This document shows, in pieces, positions 43,369-55,224 of a DNA stretch of 64,000 bases; the stretch's first letter is position 1, and each line of letters begins with the position of its first letter. The stretch comes from Daphnia carinata. Its lineage: Eukaryota > Arthropoda > Branchiopoda > Diplostraca > Daphniidae. The translations under genes were made by a program, and so were the position numbers. The DNA is taken from contig NC_081335.1 of the NCBI RefSeq assembly GCF_022539665.2, positions 6,200,001 through 6,264,000 of the forward strand, read 5' to 3'. The notes beneath the pieces were generated by a model. The model was not told the origin of the DNA. It saw nothing but the letters and a program-made list of their open reading frames with translations, and ran no database searches.

Positions 43369-43680
43369 TGTCACCGATTTGATCGGTAAGGGCAAGACTC
43401 CCTAGAGGACTCCCTTATCGGTTTAACTAGCTTTTGTTTTTTGGTTTCTTTGGAGTATGTGTAGGTCGATCCAGGCCAGTGTGCTCTTTGTTCTACACGA
43501 CACATAGTGGTCGAACTCCTCCCCTAAAACTTGTCAGAATTAAACTGAAGTGTGGGTTTTTTCTGGCAATACAGTTACTTAAACCTTAGTTAGTATTCTT
43601 ATTTCGACAAGACAGGGGAACCAGGGGCTTTAAGACTGTCGGTCTGTAAAGCCATTGCTACTCTTTCGAGATACGCAACA
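43369..43680 (+). repeat. BEL 3' LTR
   Basis: 312 bp from TGTCACCGATTTGATCGG to ATACGCAACA, followed by the target duplication ATTCT. No polypurine tract as clean as the copia one precedes it; the sequence is CGAACAAGGGCCCGC. Confidence 0.9.
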
Positions 43681-43685
43681 ATTCT

Positions 43686-44479
43686 AAATAAAAAAATAAA
43701 GCGAGTTAATTTAAATTTTTATTCAAAATTTTCAGTAATTTGTTCTCAAATATGTTAATTTTAAGAACCATGCTTAAATTTGTCATCGCATTTTTTTTAG
43801 CCATTTGCATTACAAAAACCCCAATAAACACGCTAGTTACAGCATACAAAATCAACTGAAGTGGCCACGCAGAATAAAGTGTCAAAGTTTTGATTGTTCA
43901 AGTTTCAATTACCCAAAATTTTCCAAAAATTGTGCAATTAATACTCGCAATCTTGTCACTGTTGAAAATCAAAACCATTTTTTGGTGTGAAAAACCCTTA
44001 ATATTGTGTTCAACCAGAATAGGGGTTTAAAACCCCCCAAAAATGATGCTGAACTGCAAAAAATAATTATAATTATTTTTTGTGCAGTCACATTAAACTC
44101 ATCAAACTCAACTTTGTCCATTAACAACATATATATTTTGATCACAAAACATCAACAACGTCAAAATATATTTTGAGCTTATAAAGAAGTTGTCTGCAAT
44201 AACATTCGAACTCCACAACCATAGAAACGTAGTCTAATGTCTTACCACTAAGCCATTTTCGATATAATTGCTGTTAGTTTTAGTTAGCGGCTTTCGTACC
44301 GAAAAATAGTATTAAAGCGGTGAACAAAGGACGCATGATTTAACCGACGAAAGCTGATAGTACGTTACCGAAAGCGAAAAATTTTCGGTTTATTCCGACG
44401 ATTTTCGGTAACTTTCTTTGCCGAAAATCGTTGTAAAATACCTTCGAAATTGAGCAATATCATGATTTTATTGACACCC
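43686..44479. other. Outer left flank of the fucosyltransferase region
   Basis: No gene. The stretch 43957-44028 (ATTTTTTGGTGTGAAAAA and TGTTCAACCAG words) is an inverted match of 48437-48513. At 44280-44440 the words TACCGAAA and TTTTCGGTA recur in both orientations. Confidence 0.5.
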
Positions 44480-45250
44480 ACAAGCACACCGCTTACCTCA
44501 GTGGATATAAAAATAAATAAAATCGGAAAATGTTTACAGAAAAACCGTGTTTATTATCCGATAACAGTCAGTCAGTCCATAATTGCCATCAATTTTCAAA
44601 TAGAAATACAACTATTGGGACCTAAAATTCGGTCCATTTCGACAATTTCACGACGTCTGCCTTTGAAAGTAAGGTTTGTTAAAGCGTCGATGAAACAGCA
44701 TTTCCGCTACCCTGTTGTTGTTGTTTTAAAGCTTTTACGTTTTCCAAGTAGGACACCATATCAACTAAGAAAAATAAAATTTCCAGTCAGACTATGAATA
44801 TTTAAAAACTTTTAATAGAAATTGTCCTCTTTTTCTTCGTTGTCGAAACCACCATGATCGTTGATTTGTGCAGTTTCCTTTCGAGGGCGACCCCCCTTTC
44901 CTGATAGATGCAATTCTGCTTTTTGTGGCTTACTTCGACAGCGTGGCTGTAGCGTAGTTAGCTACTTATTATAAATAGATATAATAGAATAAACAAACAC
45001 ACAGTCAGAAAATTAAAAAATGAAGATAACTATTTGTCAAAAACGATTTTTAATACCACTGATACGTCTTCATTGTTGTTAAAATTTTCAATTCTCGATA
45101 ACCATTTTTATACTGTAACTTAATTTTGTTTGTACTGGAGTTACGTGATATTAGCTACAAGATTTAAATCATGAAAATCAATAAAATTCTTCATTCGTAT
45201 AACCTAAAAACTATAATTTGTTAGTAATCACGTAATTGGTTAATAAAATC
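44480..45250 (-). pseudogene. C4/F fragments: degraded copy of the C gene 3' end
   Basis: Minus-strand words match C3: the segment coding VSYLENVKALK (about 44735-44775) and the GACGTCTGCCTTTGAAAGTAA word (44652 onward). 44870-44950 matches the SKETTK exon region. From 45070 to 45190 it continues with repeat F. Heavily decayed. Confidence 0.5.
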
Positions 45251-45909
45251 AACAATGATAAATAAAAATGCTTTTTGTCGCGACCATTTAACCGGACGTC
45301 TCCGCATGTCAAGTCGATCACGCCAGATCCAGCAAGATGGGTCAGCGTTGTATGAACGAAGGTGGTAATATACAAGAATGGTGTGAACGCGATGGTGATC
45401 GCATCCCGCCCTGCAGGACATGGGCTATCGATTGTATTGTGGAGAACTAGCCAATTTAACTTTAACAATCTTGTTTGTACTGTTGAAGCGCACAGTAGCG
45501 TGATACAACTTTAACTTCTTGAGTTCAGTGATAGTCGATAGCGCGACACTATAATATAAGGGCGAAATTATTTTTTATCTCATATTAATTTCATATTGCT
45601 GTTTACTTGCTTAGGGTGAAATAAATATATCATTGGCGTTATTGACAAAACGATAAAGGATGCTGTTTAGTCGCCCTTGTCAATGTAGGGTATGTAGGGA
45701 TATAACGCGTGAATCGTTTTCATATGCCATATTTCACACACGAAAACCGACAAAAAAACCATTGCACCTTTAGGGAAATCATTCGTGGTTAACTTTTTTC
45801 GTTTGTTTTTAACGAACGAAGAGTGTTAACCATAGATTACCTTTGTGAATATCACAAACTCAGCTCAGTGTTAGTTTCCCCCTAACCAACGAAAGGCGTA
45901 ACCCAAAAT
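45251..45909. other. No recognisable gene
   Basis: The minus frames at 45211-45468 overlap each other and show no family motif. The words CGTAACCCAAAATTAAC at 45898 match C3 (34690), so this is also partly C-derived. Confidence 0.4.
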
Positions 45910-46210
45910 TAACAGTTATGTTTATGCAAACATCCATTCAAATTCGATCCGAAAAACATTGGCTAACAGCAACAATTTTTACAAATTTTGAAAGATTTGA
46001 AAACATTTTATTTTACCTGCTAAAAATATAAAAAACAATTAATGAAAACGAGCATGAAAAAAATGAAATTGAATGAATGAATTTGAATTGATATTTTAAT
46101 GTAATACATAAACATTGGTAATATAAAGATAAACTTACGAATTTTTGCGGATGTTTGCATACAAGTGGTTAAACAAAACAATTGTTTTACACATGAGCAC
46201 ATACACACAC
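45910..46210 (+). repeat. Left inverted arm beside the fucosyltransferase
   Basis: About 300 bp matching in reverse 48090-48392. Shared words in order: AAACATCCATTCAAATTCGA, AAATTTTGAAAGATTTG, GAATGAATTTGAAT-type, TACAAGTGG-TAA and TGTTTTACACAT. Identity is high in blocks separated by small gaps. The minus frame at 46020-46208 is a chance frame within it. Confidence 0.75.
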
Positions 46211-46830
46211 ATACACATACCTTATTCTGGTGTTTAAACTCATGAAATCTAGCATTTGTAGCATAAACCGTACATTTATTGTATCAACTTTGCAGTTTGC
46301 GGGTCCGTTACGAGTAATTTGGTGGGTTGCAAAGCTTTCGGAGTCAAACACTGCAAACATTGGTAACCGTTTTAACAGTGACTGACATATTAATAAAATT
46401 GTATCTTGTTTTAGAAAAATCTTCTGAGAAAAGTATTTTTAACACAAAACATGATGGGTAAAAACTACACATTTGTAAGGGGAAAAACCCAAAAATTTTG
46501 TTTACACATCTATACAATTTTCTGGCACCTAAAATCTACGAATCTGGTTTGAATTTCTCGTGTTTGTAATACTAAATAAAGTTGCGAAAAACTAAAAGTG
46601 TAAAAGTGTGTAAAAGTTAAAATGTGTTATTTTAAATTCAAAAAGTACCCATGCAATTTATAAATGAAGAATTGGCCCCAGGCAATATAACCGCCTCGTT
46701 CGCTAATAGTGTTCATTGGTAGCTGCCTTTCGAGGAAAACGGTGAAAGACCGTTCGATTTCTTTTTCTGCAATGCATTAAAGGCTTCTTTAAAATTAGAC
46801 AAAAATAACAATCTTTAGCGGCAGTGCTTC

Positions 46831-47943
46831 TCATTGCGTCAGGGAGAAGTAATCTGAGCTATTTTTACAATTAGCTTTGTCAAACCACCAACTCTTTATA
46901 TCCCAATAAACTTTTGGAGGCAACTCCTTTTCATGGGCCATGCGACACAGATCGCACAAGCCACGATTGTATGGTATTGCAATTTCATAATTGTTTTGCC
47001 AGTCAAAATATTTTGAATACAACGTATTGTTTCTATCCAGAAGTGAAAGGTATTCAGCAAGCTTTTGAGGGGTCGCAAAATTCATGGCATTGATGAAAGA
47101 ATTAGCAGGTGCGTAACGATTGTATTCAGCACCACCCATAGCAATGGGAACAGCATCGTATTTGAGACTTCTGTAAAACTTTTCTGTAACGTAATCCGTG
47201 CACCATGAGTTCTCAAAAGCCAGATAAAATTTGTAATCGTAGCGTAACATATCATAACACATAGACGAGCAATTCCGCATAGTACAGGAACCGAAAATAT
47301 CTACTTGTACGTACTGACTCAGCTGCTGAACATACTCCTCACGCCGGATTGTTGTGATGCAGTTGGATACGAACCAAGCCACCAACTTTTTTTTGCCTTT
47401 GATAAGCATGTTAATTGCACGAGCATGCTCGGCCTTTTGTGTTTTTTGTAATGACTTTTTTATAATAAACCCATAATCAGCACGATGAACTATGTCCGAG
47501 TCCCAACGGTAGGTCATTGTCCAATTAAAATATCCATAACGTACACGGGGATCACTTATCTTGGCTACACTCGAATACGATGGTGGCTCGAGGTTAAAAA
47601 AAACAAACCGCTGGTGGGAATGGCGGTCAACAGGAAAATTTGTTGATGTATCGATATAAATCACGACTATGTCACTTTGATTTAACAACGTTACGTCAGA
47701 CGTAAAAAGGCATGAAGTTACGAGACATTGAGAATTTACTAAAATTTTATCTGCCATAGTTGAATCCCAGTTACTCCACATCAGAATGGTTTTTAATTCC
47801 GTGTTGTTAAACGGTCTTCTAGTTGTCATATTTGTAGATTCAACCGTTCGAGCAAACTGGTCGTTTCCAGGAATTCTAAAGCGAGAAACGTTGAGCGATA
47901 ATTCCTGTGAAGTTCGAAAATGTAAGAAAGTATTACTAAACAC
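46831..47943 (-). CDS. Alpha-1,3-fucosyltransferase (GT10)
   Basis: 370 residues in one open frame. The GT10 signature is clear: FYLAFENSWCTDYVTEKF at residues 239-256, then VPIAMGGAEYNRYAPANSFI (265-284). The N-terminal half has FFNLEPPSYS (115-124) and FNWTMTYRWDSDI (139-151), also typical. The enzyme transfers fucose from GDP-fucose to N-acetylglucosamine on glycans in the Golgi. A membrane anchor is expected at the N-terminus and is not in this frame; an upstream exon may exist (CAG and TAG acceptors lie within the first 60 bases), but none was found in the inverted arm. No internal stop, so it could be functional or recently lost its first exon. Crustaceans carry many such genes. The exact linkage made is not predictable. 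Confidence 0.93.
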   Translation of the reverse strand: MFSNTFLHFRTSQELSLNVSRFRIPGNDQFARTVESTNMTTRRPFNNTELKTILMWSNWDSTMADKILVNSQCLVTSCLFTSDVTLLNQSDIVVIYIDTSTNFPVDRHSHQRFVFFNLEPPSYSSVAKISDPRVRYGYFNWTMTYRWDSDIVHRADYGFIIKKSLQKTQKAEHARAINMLIKGKKKLVAWFVSNCITTIRREEYVQQLSQYVQVDIFGSCTMRNCSSMCYDMLRYDYKFYLAFENSWCTDYVTEKFYRSLKYDAVPIAMGGAEYNRYAPANSFINAMNFATPQKLAEYLSLLDRNNTLYSKYFDWQNNYEIAIPYNRGLCDLCRMAHEKELPPKVYWDIKSWWFDKANCKNSSDYFSLTQ

Positions 47944-48089
47944 GCCATTAAATTTAACGATTTAATATCCACATCGACATTTATTTGCTTTAAACAAAAT
48001 CGTGCTCTTACAATCTTACAATATTTTTCTTTTTTTTATATTCGGGGTATTCTCTTGTTTGCATGGCAGTCAACGTACGTACTTATTGT

Positions 48090-48392
48090 TTTCCAGGTAT
48101 TATAATACTCTGAAACATTTTATGTGTAAAACATTTGTTTTTGTTAGCCACTTGTATATCGATTCAAATTCATTTATTCAACTTTTTTTCACACTCATTT
48201 TCATTCATTGTTTTTAATTATATTACTTTTAAGCAACCTAGAATTATCAATTCCATAAAAAAACATTTTTGAGAATCGAAAGTTCGAAAACAAAATTGTA
48301 GCACTTAAAGTCAAATAATTCCAAATCTTTCAAAATTTCCCCAAAACTTTTGTATCACTCAAAGCCCTTGAATCGAATTTGAATGGATGTTT
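48090..48392 (-). repeat. Right inverted arm beside the fucosyltransferase
   Basis: Reverse partner of 45910-46210; together with 48437-48513 (partner of 43957-44028) the arms bracket the gene. The plus frame 48002-48217 (hydrophobic, phenylalanine-rich) overlaps the arm and is not a supported gene. Confidence 0.75.
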
Positions 48393-48519
48393 GTTTAGTA
48401 AATCATACCTAACATCGTACGCTGGTAAGACACTGCGATAACATTCCTGGTTGAACGCAATATTAGGGCTTTTTTCACACCAAAAAATAGTTGTGATTTT
48501 TAACTGTGTTCGGCTGCCT

Positions 48520-49777
48520 GAACCCCTACCGGGAAAAGTACGACGGAAAGTTTTGGTAGGGTTCGAGAACCTTTCATGAATCACATGGGGGAAATAGCAG
48601 GCGTAGAATCAATCGGGTAGCTTTTTGGTCGATCGGTTGGGTTGATTTGCGTTGCGTCCAGACGATTGTCCAGGACGAAGGGTCAACAATGATCTGAAAG
48701 GTGCTCTTAACTAAACATCTCAGTAAATTTATTAGCTCCGAGACATTGTGTCTAAAAAATACAGGCAGAATGCCTTGTGATGTAACGGGTGTATTCCTTA
48801 ATGCCGTTCTCTATGTTACCTAAGTAATCGCTCTGTCCCTCGATTTCCTAATCCTTTTAGAGCTTAAAACGGAAATGGGTTTTTTATAATTTAAATATTT
48901 TGTATTCAAGGGAACAGGAAGCCAGGAATTTTATAGGTGTTATTCGGAAAGCGAAGTTTTATATCATTTATTTATATTTTGATTAAATAATATTATCTTG
49001 CATATATTAAATTATTCTTTTTTTTCACATGTATTTGCAGAATTCGAACCTCAGTCCCTTAGGTCCGTAGCCCTATGTTACACGGTTTTATCATTCTTGT
49101 CGCAAATAACTTTTGTTGAAACGTTGCCGTTATTGACGATACATGATGGCTAACAGAACATTGTGGACAAATTTTAAAGAACTTGAAATATTTTCTTTTA
49201 TGTGTGAAAAAGTAACTGCTATTACTGCGTAAGCACGGCTTTACGTGAAAAAAGTTCTTTTCACTTCAACTAGCATATTAATTAATCTAGCTCTCTGAAA
49301 AGAGTTTATTATACTTACATTAAAGATTTTTATTTAGTGGGGAAAGAAAAGAAATTGATGGAAGGAATGATATTATGTTAGAAGGTTTTAAAATGTGTTT
49401 TAGCTGCAAAAATATTTAATTACAGATGCCAGGCAATTTTTACCCATTATACTCAAAGGCTTAAAACATTAATTAATTTGTGTAATTTTTAAAAACTCAA
49501 TAATTAGATCTACCTAGAGCCTTAGGTATCTAAGGCCTAATTGCAATGGCCTTGGTGGTCATGGTGGCAAAACAGCAGTAACGAGCGGTCGCATGATGAG
49601 GGTGTAGGGGTCATGCGAAAATGTGCAACGAAAGAAGGCCTTTTTTCCTTGAAGCACAATTGCAGTGGCCTCCGCTGAGATTATGAAGATGAATGAAGTA
49701 CTAACCTATTTCATATAAACGGTCTGCCATTTTCTGTACAATATGTAAAAAAAATTGCGCTAGACAAATTTTGTCTA
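48520..49777. other. No recognisable gene
   Basis: Mixed AT-rich sequence. 49540-49700 is more GC-rich (CAATGGCCTTGGTGGTCATG) but has no open frame. No repeat shared with the rest of the window was noticed. Confidence 0.4.
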
Positions 49778-51467
49778 CACTCTCAATTTTTGCCTTCTAC
49801 CATTTTCCTACCTTTCTATTACCATACGTGGTAGAACTGAAAAGGTAGAAGAATGGTAGAAAAAATTTTCTGCTTTCAACAAGTAGGAGACTGGTAAGGT
49901 ATCTACCAGTCCTCTGCTATATGGTAGAGCACTAGGTGTCTACCACAAGGAAGGAATTGGTGGGCATGAAATATCAAACGCCATGAAGAAAATGGACGAC
50001 GACCGAGAACATTATATCGGGGAGAAACTTGACAACATTACTAGTGACATGTTCATTTTGGTGATCTGGGATTTCTTTTTAATGTCAAATTGGTTTTGGA
50101 TGAAAATATTGCAAAATATTAGAATGTAAGTATTATGTAAAATATTATGAAGATTTACATTGTGTGTTTAGGGACCTAGAACTAGAAAATGTGTGGTCAA
50201 CCTGGTGATCAATTTTTTACAGAGGTTTTCATTAGTCTTCGAGGCTTTTCAAGGATCTAGTGTCGTTCATATCTTAGTTTTGATATCTTAGCAAGTGTAA
50301 AATTTTTTCTCCATTTTGCATCTACAAGCGTGCGCGTTTTTTCATATGTTCTATATTGGATGATTCATATGATTCTAGATAGTGGATGGATTGTGGATTA
50401 TTTTCTTTCTGTGATTCTTGATGTGATTTCCCATTTAGTGCTAAACAACCTACTGTATCTTATGGGGATGGTACAAGCTGTTTTTTTTTTGTGAAGCAAA
50501 CAAATTTTTTCTAACCACTTCAGAGGTAAACATATTCTGTTATTTGATGTTGAGATTTTAATCAAATAATCCCATGAAGGGTCGAGTTGTTTCCTCTTGT
50601 TTTTTTATTGACTTTGGTTCTTTGGCCGTTGTTGATGCGTTTCGTTCTTCTTTTCAACATGGCCTTATTATGCAAGTTGTACTCCGGTCCTCATGGATGT
50701 TTCACAGCTTAATGCGGTTCATGTATAATCACCTTGCTCTCGATCGACTTCGGTTCATATGATGCTACAAAACTTAAAGGTATACTATAAATCTCCAAAC
50801 TTTTTATTTGTGCTAAAAACCTACATTTTTCAAACTATAGCATTTCATTGTTCCGTTTCTATTATTGACGATTCTTTTTCTATTTTTTGTCTTTTTCTTT
50901 AAAAATATTGTCCAGGAGAAAACTGAGGGAAAATAAGGAATGCTGTTGCCCGGCTAAAAAGGCAAAGTCTAATTGCAGGCATGACAATGAGCTTAGTACG
51001 GATGGAGACCCAATTTTTCGATGAAGATGATGCGAAATTCTACATTGCATGTTGTTCGCTTTTGATTATATTTTTTTCAATAAACAGTAAGCAGTATTGC
51101 TTTACTCAAACAAAATTGTTTTCGCACGTATATTAAAATTGAAAAAGGGTGGTAAAACAGTAGGGCAAAAAATGGGGAAAAGGTAGAAAAATATAAGGGA
51201 AATGGTAGAAAAATAGAAGGGAAATAGTAGAAGGTAGAAGGGAAATGGTAGTGTATTTTCCTGGTAGTATGGTCTACCAATGCGAAATTTTTGAATGGTA
51301 GACGTATTGGTAAATGATTTACTTTCCTCTACCTTTTCTCTACTGTATAAAAATCGACGATTTTCCTACCAAATGGTAGTACTTGCTACCATTTGGTAGC
51401 ATGTTTCATTTCGCCACCAAATGGTAGCCAAAAGCAGTGAAAAACTAGAAATCACAAACTGAGAGTG
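49778..51467. mobile_element. Element D: DNA transposon-like, CACTCTCA ends, TA duplication
   Basis: Left end CACTCTCAATTTTT, right end TGAGAGTG (last 8 bases exact, with the next bases similar). TA flanks both sides. The subterminal 150-300 bp on both sides are filled with GGTAGAA, TGGTAGAC and CTACCA words in both orientations. The 1.2 kb centre has no recognisable gene (plus frame 50574-50762 has no motif). Non-autonomous; the superfamily is uncertain. Confidence 0.65.
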
Positions 51468-51617
51468 TACCGTTTTCTTTATATCACTTTTTAGAGAGAC
51501 TTGAAGGCTCTTATTCTCTGCTCTTCATACTAATTTTATTTCAAAAACTTATTTCGAACATTCCCGTAGTGTTAGCATAAACCTTTAGTGTTAGCAAAAT
51601 GATGCTTTCAATAATAT

Positions 51618-52100
51618 TGTAACGTGGTCTTGGACAAAGACCCACAATACGTCGGGGATTTTTTTCGTTTTGAAACGGAATTGACGTGCTTTTGGCCACC
51701 GGTTAGTCTTGATAGTTATTCTTCGGTCTGGTATTAGTTTACTACAGATCCGAAGTCTAACATGTCAAGCCGCCGGGCCTCTACACTATCGAAAACAAAG
51801 GAACAACTGCACGCTACCAATCAAACTCACAAAACCAACACTGTCCGAACAAGCTCGAATCGTCACTCTACTAGCGTTATGTCCACCGAAAAACTAAAAC
51901 CGAATCCCACCCTCTCTGTATCTCTTTTTCTTCTTCCTCCCAACTCTATATTCTACCATTTTTATATACTCTCCTCCACCAACGCGAAACCCACGATCCA
52001 CTGATGCAAGATCGACGACAATCTTGCATCATTCCCGGGACCCATTTACATTTCCGGATGTTCGTTTTTAACTGGATTACTCCCAAGGGTTTACGGCAAC
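51618..52100 (+). repeat. Possible LTR or other GC-richer insert
   Basis: It begins TGTAACGTGGTCTTGG and is clearly less AT-rich than its neighbours, with CT-rich runs (TCTTTTTCTTCTTCCTCC). It has the look of an LTR, but no end, polypurine tract or duplication could be fixed. Overlapping plus frames 51709-52004 are serine/threonine-rich and unconvincing. Confidence 0.3.
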
Positions 52101-52287
52101 CTTCAAATGACTTTTTATTTCTAGTTTTATTTTTATTTCCTGTTTAACAGAACTAACATTTTAAATTTCGTTACTATATTTTCCTTAAGTTGTAATTTTC
52201 CTTAAGTTGAAGGGGTGGAGTCAATTGAAACAAAAATTGAGCTTTCAACATATAAGAGGTATAACTCAGAAAAAAATTTGAGTAATA

Positions 52288-53345
52288 CCCACACGGCACA
52301 TCTCCTTCCTAGGAACCTCCTAAAAGGCTCTTAGCCTCCCCAGCGCATCAATCATACCGTTGAGATGTACTGAGAAGGGCCACAAGAGGCTGCAAAATTG
52401 TGGAGAAACATGCCAATATTTTCAATTCAAGAAATTGTTGGTGATATGCTCAGGAGTGCTTTAGGAGATCCCTCCATGAAAGTAAGACGCGTGAGTTTTA
52501 AAGTATCACAAGAACATTTGGCTCAAGTAGAATTGTTAGATAATGTATTTTTTGGGATTTACCATTTCAAATTAGAATTAAAAATTAGAGATTTAGAAGT
52601 ACCTAACGATAGTAGCATGAAATAGTAAAAAATTTATGAAACTGCAAAACTTTGTTATGACCACTATAAAGTGCAATATAAGTAATAAATATTTCTCATT
52701 TTGCTCTAATAGTATTTTGTTAAATGAACTCTATTAAATAGAATATAGTTCATGTTCTCCTGTAATTTTAATTAAAATAGCATAAGAAAGAAAGGTTTTG
52801 TGAACCATTTAAGTAATGAGTAAACACCATCATTTTAAAAAGGAAAATGCATATAAGCCGACGTTTTTTACGCAATATATTGCCTACCGGATTGGAGGCT
52901 CATCGTTTCAATTGGAACAATTTTGAAAATAGTCCTATCTCTAAATGGGAATAGGACTAATGCCTTGGTAAAATAGGTCTGACCTAAAATATTTTAAAAG
53001 TCAGTCCTATTTCATCGCCAATTCCAATAAAAGATCAAGCTTTTGAATGTGAATAAACCATTGCAAATATTCAATTGTTCTTTAATATTCATTTTTTATT
53101 TTAATTACATTTAAATGCTTGGTTCTATAATTGGTTCTGTATTGGTTCTATTCTATATACTAATACCATGGGAGATTATTGGTACTACCTGAGGATGATA
53201 CAAGAGGGACTGAAGAGCCTGTCAGGCAGCTGCCAGGTAACCAAAAAGAAGGTTCTAAGAGGAATCGAGGACGGTTATGGGGAAGACTGGGGAGAATAGT
53301 AGGATGTTCTGCGGAGGTACTTAGGAGCCAGTCGTGCGATGTGGG
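52288..53345 (+). mobile_element. Family A copy 7, most complete (1058 bp)
   Basis: CCCACACGGCAC at the start and GTGCGATGTGGG at the end (one change in the inverted end). TA on both sides (52286-52287, 53346-53347) fits a 2-bp duplication. Positions 52398-52625 encode, in frame, MWRNMPIFSIQEIVGDMLRS and VSFKVSQEHLAQVELLDN. The same stretch is kept in copies 1a and 4, so it derives from a gene in the parent element or from captured host DNA. The 3' half includes an old, eroded B module. Confidence 0.85.
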
Positions 53346-53347
53346 TA

Positions 53348-53819
53348 GGAATGGGCCTTTTAATTATTGATAAATTTGAAATTACTGGCCAAAAAAGCTT
53401 TCGCTAAAATATAGAATTTTTATGTCCATTTAATGTATTTCCGTTTTATTTTTTCAATTCTTCTCAAAAAATCCTAAAATAGATTATTGCAAAAAGTATT
53501 AAATCGATCCGCGTTCATTTATCTACATTTTCTTTACATGCGTTTTTTCTAAACATTTTTTTAAAGTATATAAAATAATAAATATAACGAAGATCAATGC
53601 TTAGGTTGTGGACACGATCGAAGTCACGAATCTCTCTCTCAACGAATCGCCAACGGCGTTGAAGCGCTCGCTAATGGAGAGACCTTCGTTGCAATTGCCC
53701 TGACGACGTGTTTCGATTGCCAGAGATTTTGACGTTGTCAAAATTTAAAATGTCTCTAGTTTAAAACTTTTTTCGGCTTTTAATGTTTGTGTAACCCAAC
53801 CAAAAAGTTTTTGTTGTAT
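53348..53819. other. No recognisable gene
   Basis: The short segment 53600-53740 is less AT-rich and reads TNLSLNESPTALKRSLMERP on plus, but it is too short to assign. Confidence 0.35.
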
Positions 53820-54600
53820 AGCTAAGATAATTTGCTACATAACTGCATTCTTTTGGCTGAATTTAATGGGTTCGTCTTCTTTGGTGGACCAAAAATACAT
53901 CTTACGTTTATTAGGAATTTCACGTGAATTTTTTCTTTTAAAATAATCGCGTGTTATCAAACGCGTTGAGTTAGAAAAGATTGCCAACCAGATTACTGTA
54001 GAAAAACTTATTGTTGCCTCGTTTGAGGAGACCGGGGGTTGGATGGAACGCAAAAATGATTTGTATTCCCCCAGAGTAAACAAATTGTCAAATTAAGCAA
54101 AAAAAATATATTGTTTTGTAGTTAGTTAGCTAAGCTACAGAAATATAATTCTTTTGAGGGTTTGCTACAAGTAAACAGGTTATATGGATAAAAATCTGGG
54201 GGTTTTGCAAATGTTTCATTTGTTAATATTTCGAGGACATTGAAACAGGGCGTCGAGTCAGTTGAAATATGGGATTTCTTATTAGGATATTCCCGTTTTT
54301 GTGAAGAAATCAAAATGATAATATCTCGGGATAAATGTTTCAATGGAATTTTTCCTATACAATATAAAAAGCTTTATTCTACATTTTTAAAGATGATTTA
54401 GATGATTGCGGTACTAACTAATTATTGATTAACAAACTTTTAAAATTTTCTTAATTAGCTTCAGAATAAACTTTATTCTTACTTTTTTACTTTATTCTAC
54501 ATTTTTAAGATAATTTAGATATTCTGATACTAACAAATTGTTACCTAACGAATTTTTAAAATTTTCTAAATTAGCTTCAGAATAACGTCCCTAATAAAGG
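53820..54600. repeat. Dispersed AT-rich repeat E, copy 1, with internal tandem
   Basis: Matches 60420-61010 in the same orientation (AAGCAAAAAAAATATAT, AGCTACA-GAAA, TTCTACATTTTT and TAGCTTCA words in order). A unit of about 115 bp ending TTAGCTTCAGAATAA is duplicated in tandem at 54365-54475 and 54480-54590. No coding capacity. Confidence 0.6.
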
Positions 54601-55224
54601 AAAACGGTTGCTGGCATGAAGACAAAATGTTTATAATAGCATTTTTTGTATGTTCTTCGATGTTTTTCAATCACACATCATAATTCTAATTAATGAGAGG
54701 AATTGATTTTACTGATTAACTGGTTTAACCAACGTTGTAAAAAAATCTTTTTTAATGTTGCAGACGATAGGTATAAGCCAATCAGCAGACCATATGTGTC
54801 AAAATAGGAAATTTTAAAGCAGTATTTCGTTGTTTCGCTGTATAGGGCTAAAACACCTTTTCCAGATTGCAGCAAAGGGGACGCGCATGCAAAAAGGGGG
54901 CAAGTAAAACAAGGGTGTTCCATACTTCCATTTGCCTCTAGCGTGAGTCTTTACAGAATTTTGTTGTTTTCAGGGTATAAAAAGAGCTAGGAAAAAAAGA
55001 ATATAACCAGTTTGTAGACATATGAGCCAGGAGTTATGCAAGACTTTTAATAATTCCTTGCATCCTTCTAAGGATGAAAATGAAAAAGTTTTGGACAGTA
55101 AAAAAAAGTTTTTGGTACTCTCATAAAGAATCCTAATTCCGTTGAACCCAAGTATTTTTAACCAAATTCCTACCATATTTCGAGAGGTAGAATTTTTCTT
55201 TCAATTACTCCGTGTTCCATTTGC
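54601..55224. other. No recognisable gene
   Basis: Minus-strand frames (54690-54923, 54970-55176) have hydrophobic translations without family features. Confidence 0.4.

Larger units (their letters stand above)
37524..43680 (+). mobile_element. BEL/Pao LTR retrotransposon, rearranged and nested
   Basis: Flanked by ATTCT at 37519-37523 and 43681-43685. The left end keeps only the first ~40 bp of the LTR (TGTCACGGATTTGATCGG), joined directly to pol; the right LTR (43369-43680, 312 bp) is complete. Pol is colinear with BEL/Pao but broken by stops and frameshifts, and its integrase is split by a family A insertion (40125-41561). Gag lies after pol, where BEL elements have it before. The intact duplication shows the outer ends are genuine. 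Confidence 0.9.

Noticed and set aside
48002-48217. Hydrophobic plus-strand frame beside the fucosyltransferase as a membrane protein gene
   Set aside because: It lies in the inverted arm and is not conserved in the partner arm; AT-rich DNA readily gives F/L/I-rich frames.
53179-53370. Charged 63-residue frame starting MVLPEDD, also at 24663 and 41395
   Set aside because: Kept in all A copies only because the repeats are similar; there are no motifs and it runs into the terminal inverted repeat. Treated as part of the element.
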